Shown: positions 24,340-34,706 of the stretch, in pieces
How positions within the stretch are numbered: position 1 is the first letter of the stretch
How the letters are laid out: each line of letters begins with the position of its first letter
Source: Wolfiporia cocos
Lineage: Eukaryota; Basidiomycota; Agaricomycetes; Polyporales; Phaeolaceae
Direction of reading: 5' to 3'
NCBI GenBank assembly: GCA_029448655.1
Contig: JACCLO010000013.1
Span: 2,108,001-2,172,000 of the forward strand
DNA: 64,000 nucleotides
The notes under the pieces: generated by a model
What the model saw: the letters and a program-made list of their open reading frames with translations, nothing else
Told to the model about the DNA's origin: nothing
The model's database searches: none
Translations under genes and position numbers: made by a program

Positions 24340-27300
24340 TGGACGCCGGGCAGTAATGGCGGCAGCATGTAGTTGGCGAGTTCCAGGCCCTTCAGAGGGT
24401 AGTCCACGAACAACTCGATCTTATCGGTGAAGTGGCCTTTCGAAGAGAACCACTTCAGGTGGATCATAAGCACCAGAGGAAGCCGAGAGAGCAACAGGTT
24501 CTTGGTGGCCTTGCACAGCATCTTACAACGTGGGCAATTCCTGATATGTGCATGAGGGCTGAAGAAACTCAGTTTAGGAAGAGAGATACCATGTGTCTGA
24601 CTTCTCCATTACTTCCTCCTTGACGAACACGTCGAGGTAATGATATGGTGAAATCTTGGAGAGACCTCGACTTGAAGTGATCGGAAGTGTCAGGCGGCGC
24701 CGCGCGAGAGGGGCTGGATTAAAAGACGCTTGCAGGGGCAAGGGCACGATGCCATTCAAAGCGGGGGATGGAGAGAAGGTTGAGCCGGATATCTGTGGGG
24801 ATATATTGCGCGAGACGCTGGGTATTGAATAAGTGTTCCATCTGCGAGAGGAAAAGGTCCATGTTGTGTTGCAGTCTAGGGAACAGCGGTGATCAGTTCC
24901 AGGGCGGGATACATGTCTTCGGATCAGTCATATGTTTTCTGGTATCACGGGCGCTGGACTGTGGTTGTGTGGGTATGATATGTTGGAAGTGCGCGCGGGT
25001 GCGGCACACGGGTGCGATCTCGTCGCCACGGCGCGGGAGCAGTTGCGTCCCTGGTAGAATAGGGGCGGTTACGCCGGATCAGGGTATGGCGGGACCGGTG
25101 GTGGTACGGCGGCCGGTGTTAGTAGAAAGTTGAGGACACTATGTACGTACCGGCACGCGTTTGTTACCAGAACCCACCACATCGTAGCGGGGTCCCTAGC
25201 GGGCAGTAGGACACGGCCATTGTCTCGCGCGACCCGAATTTCTACACAAACGCGTCCACTTCTCAGCTGGGGGAATCAGCTGGCAGACTCACCTCCTCAT
25301 CTTCTGCTTGACGCTTTTTGCACTCGGTTTTCTGCTCGTGGCCCTGGCAACTCGACGATGACGAAGACAGGCCGGAGGGAGCGATCCTAGAGGCGACGGA
25401 AGCTCGGTTAGCGGAGAGGGACGGGGGAGAAGGGACTCGTAGCGCACGACGTACGACGAAGCGCAGTGGCTCGGAAGCGCAGCGCGGCAGTGCAGGGTGA
25501 AGCAAGTGCGACGTACCAGCATGGGGCGCGGGCGCAGAGCGGAGCGCGAGGGATCGGCGTCGAGGGAGCGCAGTGGAGGGCCGCCGAAGTCGACGGGCGC
25601 TCCAACGAGGGAGCGCAACGTGCGCGCGCGTTCGGGGGACGTGCCCCGTGGCCGAAAGGCCGAAGGTGCGGGCGAGGCGGTAGGGCTTCGGGCGAGACGG
25701 TAAGGCTCCGGATTTGGAGTGTGCACCGACACGGGAGTCGCCAAGCCAAACGGCGACGAGGGTTAAGCGCGCGGATACGGCGTACTGGCGCCGGGCAGCG
25801 GGAAGCTGTGAAAGTCAGGGGAATGGTGCGTGCCGGGCGGCGGCGAGTCGCGAAAGCAACGGCGGAAACAGCGGCGGTCGACGCGCAGGGCCTGAGGAGC
25901 TCGGAAGCATGGCGGAACAGTGCCGATGCGAGGGAGCGGCTTAGGAGGGCGCGCAGGGTCACGGAAGAGGAACGCGGGCGCTCCAGCAAGGGAGCGCACT
26001 CGGGCGGGGCGCGTAGTCCGTAGGTGCTGGCGCAGTGGCGACTTCGCTCGAGGGAGCGTGTTGGAAGTGCGCGAGCGTCGGGCGCGGTGCACGGGTGCGA
26101 TCTCGTCGCCACGGCGCGGGAGCAGTTGCGCCCCTGGTAGAATAGGGGGTCCCTGGCGGGCAGTAGGGCGCGGCCGTTGTCTGGCACGACCCGAATTTCT
26201 ATATGATATCGAGTGTCCGTACCATCGATATGCTGCGAGGAATGCACTTGGATAATGCATCCAAGGTTGGAGAGAGGGATGAATCTGCACCGGACTTTTC
26301 AAGATCATTAGCATTAGTACTGCCAATTAAATCATCAGATACGAACCGGAACAACACAGGCGGTGGCTCTAGGGAATAATGCCCATTGGTTTGTGTAGGT
26401 ATTTAGGGCTTATGTTGATGGAGCTCGGCAGAGGAGATTGTGCAGGCTCGATATTGCCCATCTGCAGTAGAGACAGGTGGGGATGACACAGTTGATGATT
26501 CCGCTGGTGAACGAATATGACCAATTGTCGTGCTCTTCAGATTGGGGTCTGATTGGGAAGTAGAATATGACGTTGTTCCGTTCATATTGAGCGAAGTCAA
26601 GCCGTTCACCAAACCTGCTGCACTACTCACCTCCCCTGAGCCATTCACACTTACACTGGCCGTAGCGGCAGCACTGCCTGCACCTTGTGCCACTACCTCA
26701 AACTCCCTCTTCCACGCTTGCAAGCCGCCGACAAGCAGCACTTGAGGCCGCTTCAGGTTCTTGCGAAACACAACCTCGTATATCGCCCGCGAGAGGATTG
26801 ACAGGGGCGTGTTCACGTCTCCAAATGATTCTGATGCATCGTCGTACACCACGACAAGATCAAATGTATCGCGGTTGCTGAATAGGCTCTACTCAATGGT
26901 CGGCGAGACTACCAGTGCATTTTCGATGGAGTCTGCAGTCACTCTATATTGAAAGCTCAGCACCTCAAATGACCTACCATAAGTCTCATACATACTCGTT
27001 ACGCAGCAAGACGAATGGCTATATGCATACAACGGCATTCCTTTGATGTGTCCCCTTCCAAATTCCGCTCGCGACCATACATCCGGCAAGAGCACTTTGA
27101 TGTCGCTCCTACGGTTGTACGCATGCAGCATCTTCAGGAATAGGGACGTCAACACAGGCAAATCCGCCGGTTTGTCGGGCTATGCTGATGGTGGTGAACT
27201 AGTGATCGTGATGGTAACGCAGCTGCCGCTGACTTGAACTTGAGAGACAGTGCAGACGGCTTTTGAGGGACGTTCGGCGTCATTGGCAAACGATTTAACA

Positions 27301-27640
27301 CGGGAGACGCGGGTCGGCTCACAAACATGTCGATTGTTGGCCAGATTGGCGTACTCGTAGGATGTGGACCCAAGTCCATCGGAAGCACAGGGAACGGATT
27401 GGGCGCGGCTCTTGCTCATGCTCGTCTGCCTCCTCCAGCTTGTCAATTGACGGGAACCTCTGCGCAACGTCTGCAGCACTGGGGAGGGGTAGGTGCAGTG
27501 AGGACGATGAAGAGCAAGTGGGAGAGGGCGGATCAAAACTCGAGACTGACACGAGTGCGTGCGGGGAGGGCAGCGGGGGCATCTAGCGGCACGCCGCCTC
27601 GCACCGCCTCGGCGATGGCGCGGCGGGCGACACAGTGAGG
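24340..27640 (-). pseudogene. Captured, decayed Doa4/UBP4-like ubiquitin hydrolase gene (rhodanese + partial USP)
   Basis: Pieces of one host-type gene appear in order on the minus strand inside the MULE. At about 27,500 there is RFPSIDKLEEADE, an N-terminal motif of fungal Doa4-like proteins. At 27,160-26,760 a rhodanese-like domain follows, with GHIKG, SIENALVVSPTIE, SLFSNRDTFDLVVVYDDAS and LLVGGLQAWKREF. At 24,690-24,340 comes part of the USP domain: YLDVFVKEEVMEKSDTW, then (after a clean intron) NCPRCKMLCKATKN, LSRLPLVLMIHLKWFSSKGH and DYPLKGLELANYM. The frame is broken by a TAG where SPTIEQS is expected (26,889). I find neither the catalytic Cys box nor the His box, and a GC-rich block replaces the middle. 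The introns are retained, so capture was from DNA, not mRNA. Very unlikely to encode an active deubiquitinase. Confidence 0.8.
24985..26210. repeat. GC-rich block bounded by a direct duplication, inside the MULE
   Basis: Sequence at about 24,987-25,062 plus 25,189-25,246 recurs at about 26,060-26,206 (shared text includes GGTGCGATCTCGTCGCCACG and GGCAGTAGG). The first copy carries about 125 extra bases in the middle. Between the copies the DNA is very GC-rich and contains repeated short hairpins of the type CGCTCC..GGAGCG (about 25,601, 25,980) and GAGGGAGCG words. Long open frames here on both strands (for example 25,408-26,247) are low-complexity Arg/Ala/Pro or Gly translations and are not supported as genes. 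Confidence 0.6.
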
Positions 27641-27854
27641 CCCGTGTTCCATAATGCATGCATGTGTTCTGCAATGCTGCTGACGGGTGCGCCGGGCACT
27701 CTTCGAATGTTTGTGCCCCATGTGCAGTGGGGGAGACGTACACAACATTTCGACACTGTAAGAGATATTACAATTGCTGCATATGCGGCCTGCCGCTATC
27801 TGTAGACTCGACAACATCGTCTCTGGGTATACTAGAGGATTGGCCCTGCTCATA

Positions 27855-29659
27855 CTAGTCCTCGTCCTTTGTCAAGTCAATCACATCAGCTGACCCCACC
27901 ACCTCACCCTTCGTCAAGTCTATCACATCCGACCCGCCCTCGTCCTCTGTCATGTCAATGACACTTGGCCCGACCTCACCTTTTGTCAAGTCAATGATTG
28001 GGCCAAGCCTGCGCCCTAAAAAACGCTTACGCTTCGAGTGCTGCAGCGCAGGGCCGAAGTGAGCTGAGGAAGGAATACTAGGGTCAGATTCGTCGCGCTT
28101 GCGCTTTTGAGAGTGTGGCACAGGAACAATGTGAGCCTCATCAGCACAGAAGAGGTTGATGGCATTAGGCTTGTTGTGTCCGGAATGACCAGGCATAAAC
28201 AGCCTGTCAAGAGGCTGTGAACGCGATGATGAGGATTTAGATCCAGATGCAGTATCATGACTGATACTGGAGTATCTTGCTAAGCAGTCTTTGAGGTCAG
28301 CGTCGAGAAAGTCGATATCTGAGTAGACAGATGACCCAGAACCTCGGATCACAGGAGGGGTTGGAAGCCGTGTGGGCAGTGGAGATGGCTCTGGTTTGAA
28401 AGCCAAAGGTGAATGACAAGCAGGCGGAATATGCATAGCAAGACCCATCCCTCGCAGTGGTTTGACATCAGGGTCCAGGGGAGGGCAATGATGATAAAGA
28501 AACATATTGACACCCATGCATTGCCCACAACGGCTGCAACCACCGAGTGATGCGATAAGCTGCGAGTACGCAATGCCCGGGTTCTCACGGTCGATAAGTT
28601 TTAGGATGGATGCCACTGTGTCGTCCTCGGAAGGCAGCGGCATCTCATGTATGTAACGACGTGTAGTTGGGCCCGCATTATCTGCCAAACCAAGGACCAA
28701 GTCTAATTGATGGAATCAGTAAATGTCAGCAAACACTATCAGAGCGAACGTGCTTACTATCAAATGCAATCAGCTGACGAGCAGGCCCATCAGAGACCCC
28801 ATCCTGTGTCTGAGAGCTGTGTATGGACGGCGAGCTCGGCTCTGCAAGTACTCTGAATAGATCGGGCTGCTCATGTGCAAATGCCCTAACTAAGCATTCG
28901 TTGTTCTCAGCACGTTAGACTCATGAAGGTATGCTTGACTTACCTGTTAACGATGGTGATGGACCTTGAGATACGTTGCATATTAGTCGTGCGCACAAGC
29001 ATGTGACATCACGTACGCACCTGAAGTTGGAGTCCCAGAGAACAAATCTGATAGGGACCAGGCTTGCATCAGTATAGCACAGATATAGCCATAAAGATAT
29101 ACATACCGTCCAACAGGTAATCTGCAGTCAGGATCTGAGGATGTTCCTCTAAGAGGCCCTGCAAATTGACTATGGTTCGGTCATCATTATCAGTCTTGGG
29201 GCACAAAGGAGGTAAATTATAGACATACCAAAATAAGAGCAGCCAGCTTTACCCCTCGGCTTCCAGTGAACACAGCCCAAGCATGGGTCCCCATGGTGTT
29301 CGCCAGCAATCGGAGCAAATATTTTGACAGGAATATCAATGCCGCCATTGTGGAGCGAGCAAAAACATGAGATGGCACGCTGCCATCTTGTTCGGCGTGA
29401 GTACCGGATGATATGCGCAGCTGATATAGGACGACCATCACTGTCGCAGGGGCTTATTTTGATTTCAGAATAAGTCGGGTAAACATTTGTTTTTGGCTTA
29501 CTAAGCAACGGGAATCAATCGCGGCGGGTTAGATTTGAAGGTGACGAGAGAATCGGAGCTCTTGAGAGCGACCTTCCATTCGCACTCTTCCTCGTAGAAC
29601 GGGGAGGCTTTGTAGCGAGAGGTGGGAGAAGAGGGCAATTTACTAAGAGCGGGCACCAT
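27855..29659 (-). CDS. MULE-borne protein with Cys-rich module and four SUMO-interaction-like motifs
   Basis: A spliced gene of about six or seven exons, not recognised as a known family. ATG at 29,659 (MVPALSKLPSSPTSRYKAS). The second coding block (29,480-29,230) is Cys/His-rich: AISCFCSLHN, then HHGDPCLGCVHWKPRGKAGCSYF, which loosely resembles a GRF-type zinc finger. Middle exons are short (LQGLLEEHPQILTADYLLD; LFSGTPTS). The large last exon (28,700-27,855) has DNAGPTTRRYIHEMPLPSEDD, CSRCGQCMG, a Ser/Pro-rich linker, KRKRDESD and KRKRFLGRRLG basic patches, and then four repeats: PIIDLTKGE, SVIDMTEDE, DVIDLTKGE, DVIDLTKDE. Hydrophobic-D-L-T plus acidic residues is the core of a SUMO-interacting motif. 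The frame of this exon is intact. It could be a transposition accessory factor or captured host sequence; the function is unknown. Confidence 0.65.
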
Positions 29660-29714
29660 TTTGATGTGAAGTTCGAGTTAGAGCAGAATCGGTGAGGGTC
29701 AGACAGTCATTGGC

Positions 29715-30071
29715 ATGCCAGGCTCTTATACTTCGTTTTGGTATGCTTTGTGCGGCACAAGCATGGTAATACTATTTTCACATAATGTACATGAGGATGG
29801 AGATCAGGACTCGGAAGCTGAGAAGAATCTGACAGAAAAAAACCTCACAGCCGACGATGAGAATCAGGATGGCCCGACGATCAACGATGATGAAACTCTA
29901 GAAAGTAGCAGCCTCGTGCACTGCTATTACAAACCACTGCTCTCTTTGGTAAGGAAGCATGGACGGCGGGATGGCGGCCTTGAGACTTCATTTGGAAAGA
30001 GTCGGATCAGCCTTGCGAAGGTGCTACTGAGCGCCGGAATCCACATGTTGATAGTGGCTGACGGAATCTGA
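29715..30071 (+). CDS. Small open frame near the right MULE end, unrecognised
   Basis: A 118-codon frame with ATG, divergent from the SIM-repeat gene and 50 bp inside the right terminal repeat. The product starts with a hydrophobic stretch (SFWYALCGTSMVILFSHNV), then an acidic stretch, then a basic one. I recognise no domain. It may be chance or part of the subterminal region. Confidence 0.25.
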   Translation: MPGSYTSFWYALCGTSMVILFSHNVHEDGDQDSEAEKNLTEKNLTADDENQDGPTINDDETLESSSLVHCYYKPLLSLVRKHGRRDGGLETSFGKSRISLAKVLLSAGIHMLIVADGI

Positions 30072-30120
30072 CAGGCCTGGGCACCTAAGCGACAGCTGTC
30101 TGTCAAAGCGGCAGTGGCCG

Positions 30121-30150
30121 GCTTAGTCATTTTGGGACGTCTGGCTAGCC
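30121..30150 (-). repeat. Right terminal inverted repeat of the MULE
   Basis: Its reverse complement begins GGCTAGCCAGACGTCCC and ends AAAATGACTAAGC, 27/30 identical to the left end. Followed by the GACGGACAG duplication. Confidence 0.9.
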
Positions 30151-30159
30151 GACGGACAG
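30151..30159 (+). repeat. Right 9-bp target-site duplication of the MULE
   Basis: GACGGACAG, identical to the left copy at 19,667-19,675. Confidence 0.9.
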
Positions 30160-30341
30160 TGGCAGTTGGGTGAGATAAGCTGAGATCGGGTTATCTCGCT
30201 TAGATTATGCCAGCCAGGTCAACCGCCCGTTTCCTGGGCTTGACTCACTCATCTCTGCTGTTCACCACCACGACCTTCCAAACTAACATGATCACTCGAA
30301 TATCTACTTTCTGAGACCTCCATCTCTAGGTCTTCATTGTA

Positions 30342-31922
30342 ATGTTCGGCGAGCACGATTCCGAGAGCCCGAGGGTGCCCAGTCCATGGGACCCCTTCCT
30401 GCCTTCCCCACCGTCTTCCCTCGAAGCAAACAAGCAGCTCTATAATGGCATTCCCAAGCTCGTTCCCGAGGTTGAGGAGGTGAGCAACGCCGGCTTTGCA
30501 TGTACTACCTTTTGCACGCGACACGAGTGCGCTGTATGTTAGCAGACACCGGAAGCTGTCGCACAAGCATCGATTCACGCTTTGGGCATATCGTGCTGCG
30601 ACGGCAAGCGCATCCCCCTTTTCATGGGCGAACAGATAACCTGCACGTTGAACGCATTTTTGATAGGGGAGGCTGATTATTCGATTATTTAGGGTAACGT
30701 CGAGTACAAGCTGAAGCTCACTCACATCTCCCCAGCGCGTTTCGCGCGCCTGGTCACACAACTCAAGTGGCGCCTTCTAGAGGGTGGCGGCCAAGCTTAC
30801 TATGAGCTGGGTGTCGCCGACTCAGGTGCCCTAGTGGGCCTCTCACGCACCGACCTTGAACAGTCTCTTGCCACCCTGGACACTATGGCAGGAGAAATTG
30901 GCGCATCTGTCATCGTTGTGAAGGAGATTGAGGTGCCGCATGCAATGGTTGCCCTTGCAGAGGAATCTGGCATGTATCTGGACCCGGATACCGGCGGATG
31001 GGCGCGCAAGATGCGCAAAGGCGTCCCCATACTGAGCGAGGATGAATCAGCAACGGAGACGACGGAGACTGAGCCCGAGACTGAGTTCTCCACGGCGAAT
31101 TCGACAGATGTGGACGACGTTCAGACGTCGAATAGTAAATGGCCACACGCTCCCTCGGTACTCCGCAGCGCGTCCTTCGCACATAGGCTAACCTCGCACC
31201 CCGCACGTCCCTCGGCACAATCTTCGCCATATATTGCTCCCCTTGACGATGACCTTGCACTTTTCTCCATGGAGCCGGAACCGTCTCACCTCACCACAGA
31301 CACAGATTCTGATATTACGCTGGTCACCACTCCTCCAGATGCCTCTGCATTTTCCATCGACCTCGAGATTGCCTCTGTCTATAAGCCTCGTCCCGCACGC
31401 CGACGTACACAGGCTGCCGGGGCACAGTCCGCGGTGCCTTTCACCGGCAAGCATGCTCGGAGACAGAAATACAAAGAGAAGCAGAAGCAGCAGCCGTGGC
31501 ACGCGATGTCCAATGCAGCCGCGGCTATTGAGTCGAAGGAGGCGCTGACAAAGGAGGCCAAAGCAACGCATCGCCGCATTGCTCGGGACCAACGCAGGGA
31601 GGAGAAGCGCAAAGCGTATCTTGACTCAGCAGTTGCATCCGACGTTCCAGCGGAGACGGAGGAGCTGGCACATGGTCTTGATGCTCTGCACGTCACAGTT
31701 GAGTCTACTAATCCTGTCGGTTTGGGCGCCCGGACATTATCGAAGTCGCCCCAGCTAGACGTTGTGCCCTCTAATATGGAGGAAGCTCAAGCTAGCGCTG
31801 GTGCTACTGGCACGAATGACAAGGCAGCCAGGGAGCCTCGCCTCATTGTAGAGGCACTGGTGGTGCGCAAAATGTCAATCGAGGAGGCTTTTCTCGACTT
31901 CGGTGGATTCCAGCTGGTTTGA
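30342..31922 (+). CDS. GTPBP1/GTPBP2-like N-terminal-domain protein lacking a GTPase domain
   Basis: Two exons (30,342-30,479 and about 30,692-31,922; intron about 212 bp) join LVPEVEE to GNVEYKLKLTHIS, which recreates the N-terminal signature of GTPBP1/2-type translational GTPases: HLVTQ-like ARLVTQLKWRLLEGGGQAYYELGVAD, ALVGLSRTDLEQSLATLD and IVVKEIEV. Instead of the GTP-binding domain (no GxxxxGKS or NKxD seen) the protein continues with a Ser/Thr/acidic linker, a lysine-rich helix (KEKQKQQPWH) and ends with LIVEALVVRKMSIEEAFLDFGGF. It is therefore a stand-alone accessory domain protein, perhaps acting in ribosome or mRNA quality control by analogy only. The MULE inserted 183 bp upstream of its ATG. 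Confidence 0.7.
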
Positions 31923-32384
31923 GCAGAGCCGGCATGCTGCAAACATCTTGATGACACGAGCCATACCAGTATAATTGTTGTACAGCTACTCACATTGAAC
32001 CATCGGATCAGCGTACTTTCCGCCTCTCATATGGAACATTTCTTTTTTAGTATCTTCACCAGTAGATTCAACAGCCTTGGACTTTACGTACCGAAGGCAC
32101 CAAACTGACTCCTCGAGCCATTGTCGACGAGTCAGACATAACACTGACCATGACTTAATAATAAATATTCACATATAATTACGGACGGGGTGAAATGCAC
32201 CCCGATTGGGCCCAATGCAAACAGCGCATCACAGCAGGCCACAATATCAACAAGCTCTGATTTGATTTGATGATGCAGGTTCCGCTTTGTAACTCCCATT
32301 TTGTCCCTTGAGTATTGTTTTCCCGCCGGTGAGTGACGTGCCAGCTGGTGGACTCGACGGGCTCGACGGACAAGGCAAGCTCAT
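31923..32384. other. Intergenic spacer
   Basis: About 460 bp between the convergent ends of the GTPBP1-like gene and the gene at 32,605-34,588. No coding feature is seen. Confidence 0.4.
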
Positions 32385-32822
32385 GTGCGCATTGTCAGGC
32401 TCAGTGCCAAAACAGGACGTGCGAGACAAAGCTCATAACGACGAAGACAAATCGAACTGTATCTTTGAGGCGGATAAGCAGTCTAATTTACGGTACTACA
32501 CATTTCAGCGCTGACTGCGAGATCAGACAGAAAGGAATCTACTGCTAAAGAGGCAATGTAAAGGGGACTTGTAGGGGGGCAGAAAGGTGAGCATCGTTCA
32601 AAACTCAACACCTACTGCTGTCCACTTCGAGTGTGCACATATATTTTGAAAAGCGATACACGAGCGAGGGAGATCCTCGCGCATATATGCCCTCCCCGAC
32701 CTGCGGCGCTACGCGTCCCAGGTCGTGTGATTGCTGTGTGTGTTGTGGATTTTGCCTCGTCACAGCTCCAGGCGCGAGGACAACATAGTGGCAGGATCGC
32801 GTCCGAACGCGGGTCGAGAGGG
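32385..32822 (+). repeat. Direct repeat, left copy (covers the 3' end of the neighbouring gene)
   Basis: Roughly 430 bp that recur in diverged form at 35,148-35,650. Shared words include CATAACGACGAAGACA, GAATCTACTGCT/GAATCTACCGCT, TCAAAACTCAA, CTGCTGTCCA, CCTCCCCGAC and CTCGTCACAGCTCCA. The left copy includes the stop codon of the minus-strand gene. Confidence 0.75.
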
Positions 32823-34588
32823 TCCGGCATCGGGGGCGGCCACGGACCTGCGCCATTACCTCCCAGCCCCAGGCGGTTCGCGTGGGGCACTCTCTGAAGG
32901 GGCCCCAAGTTTCTAGATAACGCTCCGGGTCGGATCTGAAGAATGCTTCCCGAGATTGCTGCTCGAAGATAGACACCAGCGGGACGTCGTGGTGCATGTC
33001 TAGCGTCTGTTGCGGGGCGGGCGGGGCAGGGTTCACATGCGGGGGCAGGGTCGGGTCGGCAGCCGGCACTGCACTGATGATGGGACGCGAAATGATATCC
33101 GCGACGTGCTGTGAGGGATAAGCTTCCTCCTGCCGTGGGAGCACACTACCAGTGTGCTGCAAAGAGTCGATCGTCCCTGTCGGGGTGGGCTCGATAGCTG
33201 TAATGGCAGCACCCCTTCGCATCCTGTCCGGGCCCATGCCTATGTCCCTGTCCTCATACACCGGACATACCTTGGGACTGTTGGACCTATTTCGCGTCGG
33301 CGTGACTCCCGAGCCCCAACCCAATGCCCGCCTGCGCTTCACTGGAAATTTCTCCTTTGCGTTTGTGTGCGGCATTCTCACCGAAGTCAGCAGCAGAGAC
33401 GGTGGCTTAGAATAGGGCAGTTTGATGGGGCTTCTATCCAGCGGCGCGTTGAGCTGCGTGGAATAGACTCGACGCTAGCAGCAAGCTGCGGGCGGGAAGT
33501 CGTGTTTCTCTCGCCTCTCTTGTCCTCTCCTAGGATGGTGGCTGTGGTCCGCTCGGGTATATCCCCTGTGGAACAGGCAAGTGAGGTGAGAGTATGATGC
33601 CACAGGTGCGTGAGTGTGTTGCCCACATCCGAGAGGGTATCTTGCTAGCATTCTGTATGTAGGGCAGAACTGAACTTGGCTCCCTGTTCATGTACGAGCT
33701 GACAAGTTAAATTCAAAAATTGCAGGAGAATCAGTATATAGCGCATACCTCACACGCTTCGACCTTTCCGCTGCTGTTCTGGCCATTCCTGTCCTCTCTG
33801 GCATCTTCCCTTGTATTCTGACTCTCTCCGCTGGCATCGGCGCTAGTGCCGGATCGCCTCGCCGCGTCGACCGCGTTCTTGACACGAGATACTTCGGCGG
33901 CGTAGACATCGCCTCTCATGCGGGTACCCTCGTCGGCAAACTGTGGTGTGAGATTCCACGTCAAACATGCAAGCCGGTACGCGATACCGATACTCACTTT
34001 GCTCAATGACACCTGTATGGCGTGCCCCCTCTCTCGATCCTCAGCATCCACGACGGATACCATGTTGTCGCCTCTTCCGCGAGGAACCCGCACACTCCCG
34101 ACTTGAGGCGCGCCGACGGCACTGAAGGTGGCAATGTCATGATATCTTCGGTCCTCGATCTATCGTCATCACATTACACGTCGAGCTTGACGAGTGTAGC
34201 GCGTCACGTACCTTGCCCGTGTCCGTGATACATTCCCGCATATCCTCCACGCGCGACGTGTCGATCTCGTCGGCGGTGCCCACCTCGCGACTTTCAGCGA
34301 CGAGAGCCTATCATTTTCAATTTCTGTAAGCTGTGTACGACACGTCGCAGTGGACGCCACACGACGCACAACACGCACCGTGTCGACGCCCGCCACTCGC
34401 GCGACGCGTTTGCAATCTCTCTCGCTGCCGCTGCCCTCCTCGTCGCATCCCTTCCTCTTCTGTGCGCTTGGTACGTTTTGCATGACGGCGTTCTGTCCCT
34501 GTTCACGCACTTGACTTCGCGTCACTCGAGTGGTTGCGGTATTAGAGAGGAGTTCCCGTGCGGTGGATAGGTTCGCTGAATCAGCCAT
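32605..34588 (-). CDS. Unrecognised multi-exon protein
   Basis: Read as a spliced minus-strand gene. The first exon starts at ATG 34,588 (MADSANLSTARELLSNTATT) and has basic stretches such as AQKRKGCDEEGSGSERDC. Following exons near 34,330-34,210 give TEIENDRLSSLKVA and TADEIDTSRVEDMRE, and 34,090-33,731 gives SVRVPRGRGDNMVSVVDAEDRE with a helical basic/acidic part. The last exon (33,381-32,605) is rich in Pro, Arg and Ser and includes RYLETWGPFRECP. I recognise no catalytic motif or domain. The intron map is tentative, and the region could hold two genes. The 3' end lies inside a duplicated segment. Confidence 0.4.
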
Positions 34589-34680
34589 GGTGTGTTTCGT
34601 CTCTGCTATATGTTGAGTTGAGTCAATCTGATGTGCTGCATGCGCGTAGGTTGACGGTAACTGGTGTAACTGGTCAGACC

Positions 34681-34706
34681 TCAGGCCTCAGGCCTCAGGC
34701 CTCAGG
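34681..34706 (+). repeat. Heptamer tandem repeat
   Basis: TCAGGCC repeated three times plus TCAGG, about 95 bp upstream of the start of the minus-strand gene. A short microsatellite-type tract. Confidence 0.9.

Larger units (their letters stand above)
19676..30150. mobile_element. Mutator-like element (MULE), 10,475 bp, autonomous type with captured host sequence
   Basis: Ends are 30-bp terminal inverted repeats at 19,676-19,705 and 30,121-30,150, matching at 27 of 30 positions, followed inward by a second shared block containing GACAGCTGTCG (19,749-19,759 left; 30,090-30,100 right, inverted). The element is flanked by the perfect 9-bp direct repeat GACGGACAG at 19,667-19,675 and 30,151-30,159, the target-duplication length typical of the Mutator superfamily. 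Inside are a MULE/SWIM transposase (+), a decayed Doa4-like gene (-), a GC-rich duplicated block and a spliced gene with SUMO-interaction-like repeats (-). It sits between the E2 gene and the GTPBP1-like gene. Confidence 0.9.

Noticed and set aside
25408..26247. Minus-strand frame of 279 codons in the GC-rich block
   Set aside because: Low-complexity Arg/Pro/Ala translation caused by base composition; the overlapping frames on the other strand are equally open.
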